From Alistipes sp. (lineage in GTDB: Bacteria; Bacteroidota; Bacteroidia; Bacteroidales; Rikenellaceae), in contig JAFOZN010000190.1 in the NCBI GenBank assembly GCA_017391185.1, positions 1 to 9,854 of the forward strand: DNA of 9,854 nt, read 5' to 3'. Below, piece by piece: positions 7,141 to 9,854 of the stretch; position 1 is the first letter of the stretch, and each line of letters opens with the position of its first letter. Below the pieces are notes generated by a model. That model saw nothing but the letters and a program-made list of their open reading frames with translations, was not told the origin of the DNA and did not search any database. Made by a program: the position numbers and the translations under genes.

Positions 7141-9084
7141 ATGAAAAAGTTTTTAGGATTTTTGTTTTCGATGTTGCTTTTGTGCTCTGTCGCAATTGCC
7201 GCACCAAAGAGCTACACACTCTCCTCGCCAGATGCTTCACTTCGCATCGAGGTAAAGCTTGCCGATGGTATCAGCTATTCGGTTTATTCGGGCGAGAATC
7301 TCATTTTGAAGGATTGCTCTTTGTCGCTTCAACTCGCTGACGAGACTTTGGGTATCGCACCTAAGGTAAAGAAGGCCAAGACTTCGACTATCGATGAGAC
7401 CGTAAAGCGTGAGGTTGCCATCAAAAATGCAGAGGTACGCAACCACTGCAACGTACTCTCGCTCACTATGGTAGGTGACTATGGCGTAGAGTTCAGAGCC
7501 TACAACGAGGGAGTTGCTTACCGCTTCATACTCAACAAGAAGTCTGAGCAGGTAGAGGTGATGAACGAGGAGTTCAAGATCAACTTCCCAGACTCATACA
7601 ACGCTCACATCTCTAAGACTCGCGGATTCTACACCTCTTATGAGAATCGCTACTCTCACCTCAAGACTGCAGAGTATAGAGCCGATGATGAGATGACCTA
7701 CTTCCCAATCCTTTTGGAGGCTACAACAGGCGAGAAGATCCTCATCTCGGAGGCTAACTTGATGGACTACCCTGCAATGTTCCTCCGCAGCACAGGCCAG
7801 AACGGTATGGTATCTACATTCCCTAAGTGTCCATTGGAGGCAGAGGATAATGGCGATCGCAGCCAGCGAATCCTCAAGGAGGCTGATTATATTGCCAAAA
7901 CTTCGGGCACACGCACTTTGCCATGGCGTATGTTCGTGATTGCTAAAGAGGATAAGGGACTCATCGAGCAGGAGATGGTATTTAACCTATCGGATCCTAA
8001 CGAGATTGGCGACAGTAGTTGGATTCGCCCTGGTAAGGTGGCTTGGGATTGGTGGAATCACTGGCAGATTTGGGGTGTTGACTTCCGCGCCGGAATCAAC
8101 TTCGAGTCATACAAATATATCATCGACTTCGCATCGAAGTATGGTATCGAGTATATTATCATGGATGAGGGTTGGGCTCGCAACACACGCGATCCATTCA
8201 ACAGCAACCCTGATATCAACCTCCCAGAGTTGATTAAGTATGGCAAGAGCAAGAACGTAGATATCATCTTGTGGCTCACATGGCTCACTACAGAGAAGAA
8301 TTTCTCACTCTTCGAGAAGTTTGCCGAGTGGGGCATCGCTGGTGTCAAGGTTGACTTCATGGATCGTAGCGATCAGTGGATGGTGAATTTCTACGAGCGC
8401 GTGGCTAAGGAGGCCGCTAAACATAAGTTGATGGTTGACTTCCACGGTTCGTTCAAGCCTGCAGGTTTGGAGCGCCGCTACCCTAACGTAATCTCTTACG
8501 AGGGTGTGCTGGGCTTGGAGCAGGGAGGAAATTGCAAGCCTGAGAACTCTATCTATTTGCCATTTATGCGTAATGCGGTAGGTCCAATGGACTTCACTCC
8601 AGGTTCAATGTTCTCGGCTCAGCCAAACGACAACCGTTCGACATTCTCTAACGCTATGGGTACAGGTACACGCGCTTATCAGATGGCTCTTTACGTAGTA
8701 TTTGAAAGTGGCGTTCAGATGTTGGCAGATACCCCTACACGTTACCTTCAGGAGCATGAGTGTACAGAGTATATCGCGTCTGTGCCTACTATCTGGGATG
8801 AGACTAAGGTTCTCTCGGCTAAGGTGGGCGAGCATATCGTAGTGGCACGCCGCAGTGGCGAGAAGTGGTTTGTGGGTGCTATCACAAATCAGCATGGCCG
8901 CGAGGTGAAGGTTAACCTCGACTTCCTCAAGGATGGTAAGCATAAGCTCACTTCATTCGAGGATGGTATCAACGCAGACCGTCAGGCTATGGATTACAAG
9001 AAGCGCACTTCGGAGGTTGACTCTCAGAGCTCAATCACCATCAAGATGGTACGCAACGGTGGTTGGTGCGGTGTAATCGAGTAG
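7141..9084 (+). CDS. Exported GH97 glycoside hydrolase, retaining alpha-galactosidase-like type
   Basis: Secreted enzyme of 647 residues that hydrolyses alpha-linked galactosides or glucosides, most likely in the periplasm. A signal peptide (about 1-21, MKKFLGFLFSMLLLC then AIAA) precedes an N-terminal beta-sandwich (about 25-280) typical of GH97. The catalytic barrel contains GKVAWDWWNHW (about 299-309), YIIMDEGWA (about 338-346), GVKVDFMDRSDQWM (401-414), MVDFHGSFKPAGLERRYPN (431-449) and ISYEGVLGLEQ (451-461); a C-terminal beta domain starts near 560. Asp405 in KVDFMD occupies the place of the nucleophile of retaining GH97 enzymes and Glu454 that of the acid/base; the inverting SusB type lacks the aspartate there. 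A short AAGAAG precedes the start. It lies 34 nt after the DUF4838 gene and is followed by a terminator, so it probably ends that transcript. There are no susCD genes nearby. Confidence 0.93.
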   Translation: MKKFLGFLFSMLLLCSVAIAAPKSYTLSSPDASLRIEVKLADGISYSVYSGENLILKDCSLSLQLADETLGIAPKVKKAKTSTIDETVKREVAIKNAEVRNHCNVLSLTMVGDYGVEFRAYNEGVAYRFILNKKSEQVEVMNEEFKINFPDSYNAHISKTRGFYTSYENRYSHLKTAEYRADDEMTYFPILLEATTGEKILISEANLMDYPAMFLRSTGQNGMVSTFPKCPLEAEDNGDRSQRILKEADYIAKTSGTRTLPWRMFVIAKEDKGLIEQEMVFNLSDPNEIGDSSWIRPGKVAWDWWNHWQIWGVDFRAGINFESYKYIIDFASKYGIEYIIMDEGWARNTRDPFNSNPDINLPELIKYGKSKNVDIILWLTWLTTEKNFSLFEKFAEWGIAGVKVDFMDRSDQWMVNFYERVAKEAAKHKLMVDFHGSFKPAGLERRYPNVISYEGVLGLEQGGNCKPENSIYLPFMRNAVGPMDFTPGSMFSAQPNDNRSTFSNAMGTGTRAYQMALYVVFESGVQMLADTPTRYLQEHECTEYIASVPTIWDETKVLSAKVGEHIVVARRSGEKWFVGAITNQHGREVKVNLDFLKDGKHKLTSFEDGINADRQAMDYKKRTSEVDSQSSITIKMVRNGGWCGVIE

Positions 9085-9107
9085 ATTATTACCTCTAATA
9101 AAACGTG

Positions 9108-9143
9108 ATTAGGTTGTCCCAAATGCGGGGCAACCTAATTTTT
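9108..9143 (+). terminator. Terminator after the GH97 gene
   Basis: ATTAGGTTGTCCC (9108-9120) pairs with GGGGCAACCTAAT (9127-9139) around a 6-nt loop: 13 pairs including one G-U. A short T run (9139-9143) follows. It starts 23 nt after the GH97 stop. Confidence 0.85.
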
Positions 9144-9193
9144 ATGCCGTGAGCTAAGTCAATTTATCTAACGCTATAGCGCACCCCTAAAAC

Positions 9194-9226
9194 AAAAAAA
9201 AGCTGTCACCCGAATGGGTAACAGCT
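9194..9226 (-). terminator. Terminator of rpsT
   Basis: On the minus strand AGCTGTTACCC and GGGTGACAGCT pair as an 11-bp stem around a 4-nt loop, followed by seven T (9194-9200 read as A on the plus strand). Position 9207/9220 is a G-U wobble in the minus-strand RNA but an A-C mismatch in the plus-strand RNA, so the hairpin serves the minus strand. It begins 25 nt after the rpsT stop. Confidence 0.9.
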
Positions 9227-9251
9227 TCAATCTGCATCAAATGCTATCTCA

Positions 9252-9503
9252 TTAGAGAGAATTTACATGCAAAGCCAAAGAGCTCTTAAGGTTAGCTGCC
9301 TTGTTCTTGTGAACGATGTTGTGCTTAGCCAACTTATCCAACATAGATGATACCTTTGGAAGCAAAGCCTCTGCAGCTGCCTTCTCTGTTGTGTTACGCA
9401 ATGCGCGAACTGCGTTACGAGTTGTCTTGTGATAAAGACGGTTGTGAGCACGCTTTGTAGCTGTCTGACGAATTCTCTTCTTTGATGACTTGTGATTTGC
9501 CAT
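9252..9503 (-). CDS. rpsT: 30S ribosomal protein bS20
   Basis: Small basic primary-binding protein of the 30S subunit, 83 residues, helical throughout. It starts [26 protein letters not shown], the family's N-terminal signature, followed by TRNAVRALR and the C-terminal segment [36 protein letters not shown], with the conserved HKNKAA box at about 65-70. The leader is A-rich on the coding strand with no SD. No promoter is visible in the 264 nt up to the tRNA gene, so it is either read through from tRNA-Glu or has a promoter not recognised here. bS20 synthesis is autoregulated in E. coli, which gives the unusual upstream region a possible role. Confidence 0.98.
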   Translation of the reverse strand: MANHKSSKKRIRQTATKRAHNRLYHKTTRNAVRALRNTTEKAAAEALLPKVSSMLDKLAKHNIVHKNKAANLKSSLALHVNSL

Positions 9504-9552
9504 GATACTTTAAATTTTTATTCTTTTACTTTTTATGTTTTCCTTTTCTTTT

Positions 9553-9713
9553 GACTCAGTCCCTCCGACCTTGTCTTGTTGCTTGCTTAGGCTAAAACCA
9601 AAGCCTCAACCCTCTTTGCTGTGAGATCTCCCGACCCCAATAGACACCACGTAGGTATCCTAATGTTATTCACCCTGTCAAGTAACACTCATCCTAAGCA
9701 CCCTACCTGAGTC
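9553..9713 (-). ncRNA. Candidate structured leader or small RNA between tRNA-Glu and rpsT
   Basis: In this 264-nt gap the minus strand carries two nested long-range pairings: GACTCAG (9707-9713) with CTGAGTC (9553-9559), and TGCTTAGG (9693-9700) with CCTAAGCA (9584-9591). Inside the second lie three local hairpins: AGTGTTA/TAACATT (9683-9689 with 9662-9668, one G-U), GGATACC/GGTGTCT (9654-9660 with 9642-9648) and CAAAG/CTTTG (9614-9618 with 9599-9603). The layout is a multibranch fold of about 160 nt. No terminator separates it from rpsT; an A-rich stretch of about 50 nt follows. I do not recognise a known family: no 6S, tmRNA, RNase P, SRP or riboswitch core was found. A bS20-responsive leader is possible but is inference. 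Confidence 0.4.
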
Positions 9714-9767
9714 TTCACTCCCGAAAACCTACTTCAGCAAGCCTATTAACATAAGTGCCACCAGTCG

Positions 9768-9839
9768 TAGCCCATAGGGAAGTCGAATCCCTCTTTCAAG
9801 AATGAAAATCTTGCGTCCTAACCGATAGACGAATGGGCC
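9768..9839 (-). tRNA. tRNA-Glu (anticodon UUC)
   Basis: A 72-nt cloverleaf on the minus strand: acceptor GGCCCAT/ATGGGCT, D arm GTCT-ATCGGTTA-GGAC, anticodon arm CAAGA-TTTTCAT-TCTTG with anticodon TTC, variable AAAG, T arm AGGGA-TTCGACT-TCCCT and discriminator A. The first acceptor pair is G1-U72 rather than G-C, and CCA is not encoded (CGA follows). It lies upstream of rpsT in the same direction; its promoter is outside the window. Confidence 0.95.
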
Positions 9840-9854
9840 TTACCGCTATCGTGC

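Noticed and set aside
9172..9181. Perfect palindrome CGCTATAGCG between the two convergent terminators
   Set aside because: Only 10 bp with no loop or second copy in the window; no gene start nearby to regulate.
9553..9713. Known RNA family (6S, tmRNA, RNase P, SRP RNA, cobalamin, FMN or TPP riboswitch) in the tRNA-Glu/rpsT gap
   Set aside because: None of the core consensus strings I know for these families is present on either strand; a covariance-model search would settle it.
9724..9745. Two imperfect -7 boxes (TAGGTTTT at 9724-9731 and TAGGCTTG at 9738-9745, minus strand) as an rpsT or small-RNA promoter
   Set aside because: Each misses one consensus base and neither has a -33 TTTG at the right distance.

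Overview
The window reads as a Bacteroidota chromosome segment, most likely Bacteroidales. The reasons are the rpsF-rpsR-rplI order with no priB/ssb between rpsF and rpsR, promoter -7 boxes of the TAnnTTTG type instead of TATAAT, mostly SD-less A/T-rich leaders, a FecB-like lipoprotein with the long N-terminal extension common in this phylum, and GH97 and DUF4838 glycan proteins. An Alistipes-like (Rikenellaceae) host is a guess. Nothing indicates a mobile element, phage or CRISPR array; this is mainly core and housekeeping DNA with a few accessory genes.

Left part, minus strand (1-3690): a three-gene run transcribed leftward. It starts with a five-TM phosphoglycerol-transferase/LTA-synthase-type sulfatase-fold protein. 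This overlaps by 13 nt a FecB/BtuF-like substrate-binding lipoprotein, which is followed after 1 nt by a FecCD/BtuC-like permease cut by the window edge. The ATPase of the importer would be expected just outside. The substrate (cobalamin, haem or siderophore) cannot be read from the sequence.

Middle, plus strand (3738-4969): divergent promoters separate the leftward operon from rpsF-rpsR-rplI (bS6, bS18, bL9). The rpsR and rplI starts are preceded by identical AGGAGGAG-N6-ATG sites, unusual in this phylum. The operon ends at a 12-bp rho-independent terminator whose loop also carries the -33 box of the next promoter.

Right-centre, plus strand (4973-9143): thiL, then 2 nt later a membrane-anchored DUF4838 TIM-barrel-like protein, then 34 nt later an exported GH97 glycosidase of the retaining (alpha-galactosidase-like) type, closed by a hairpin terminator. 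The pairing of a thiamine-diphosphate kinase with two glycan-type proteins has no obvious functional logic.

Right end, minus strand (9194-9839): tRNA-Glu(UUC), a 264-nt gap and rpsT (bS20) with its own terminator. The gap has no recognisable promoter or terminator, but holds nested long-range complementary segments and three internal hairpins. That makes it a candidate structured leader or small RNA and the best lead for something undescribed.
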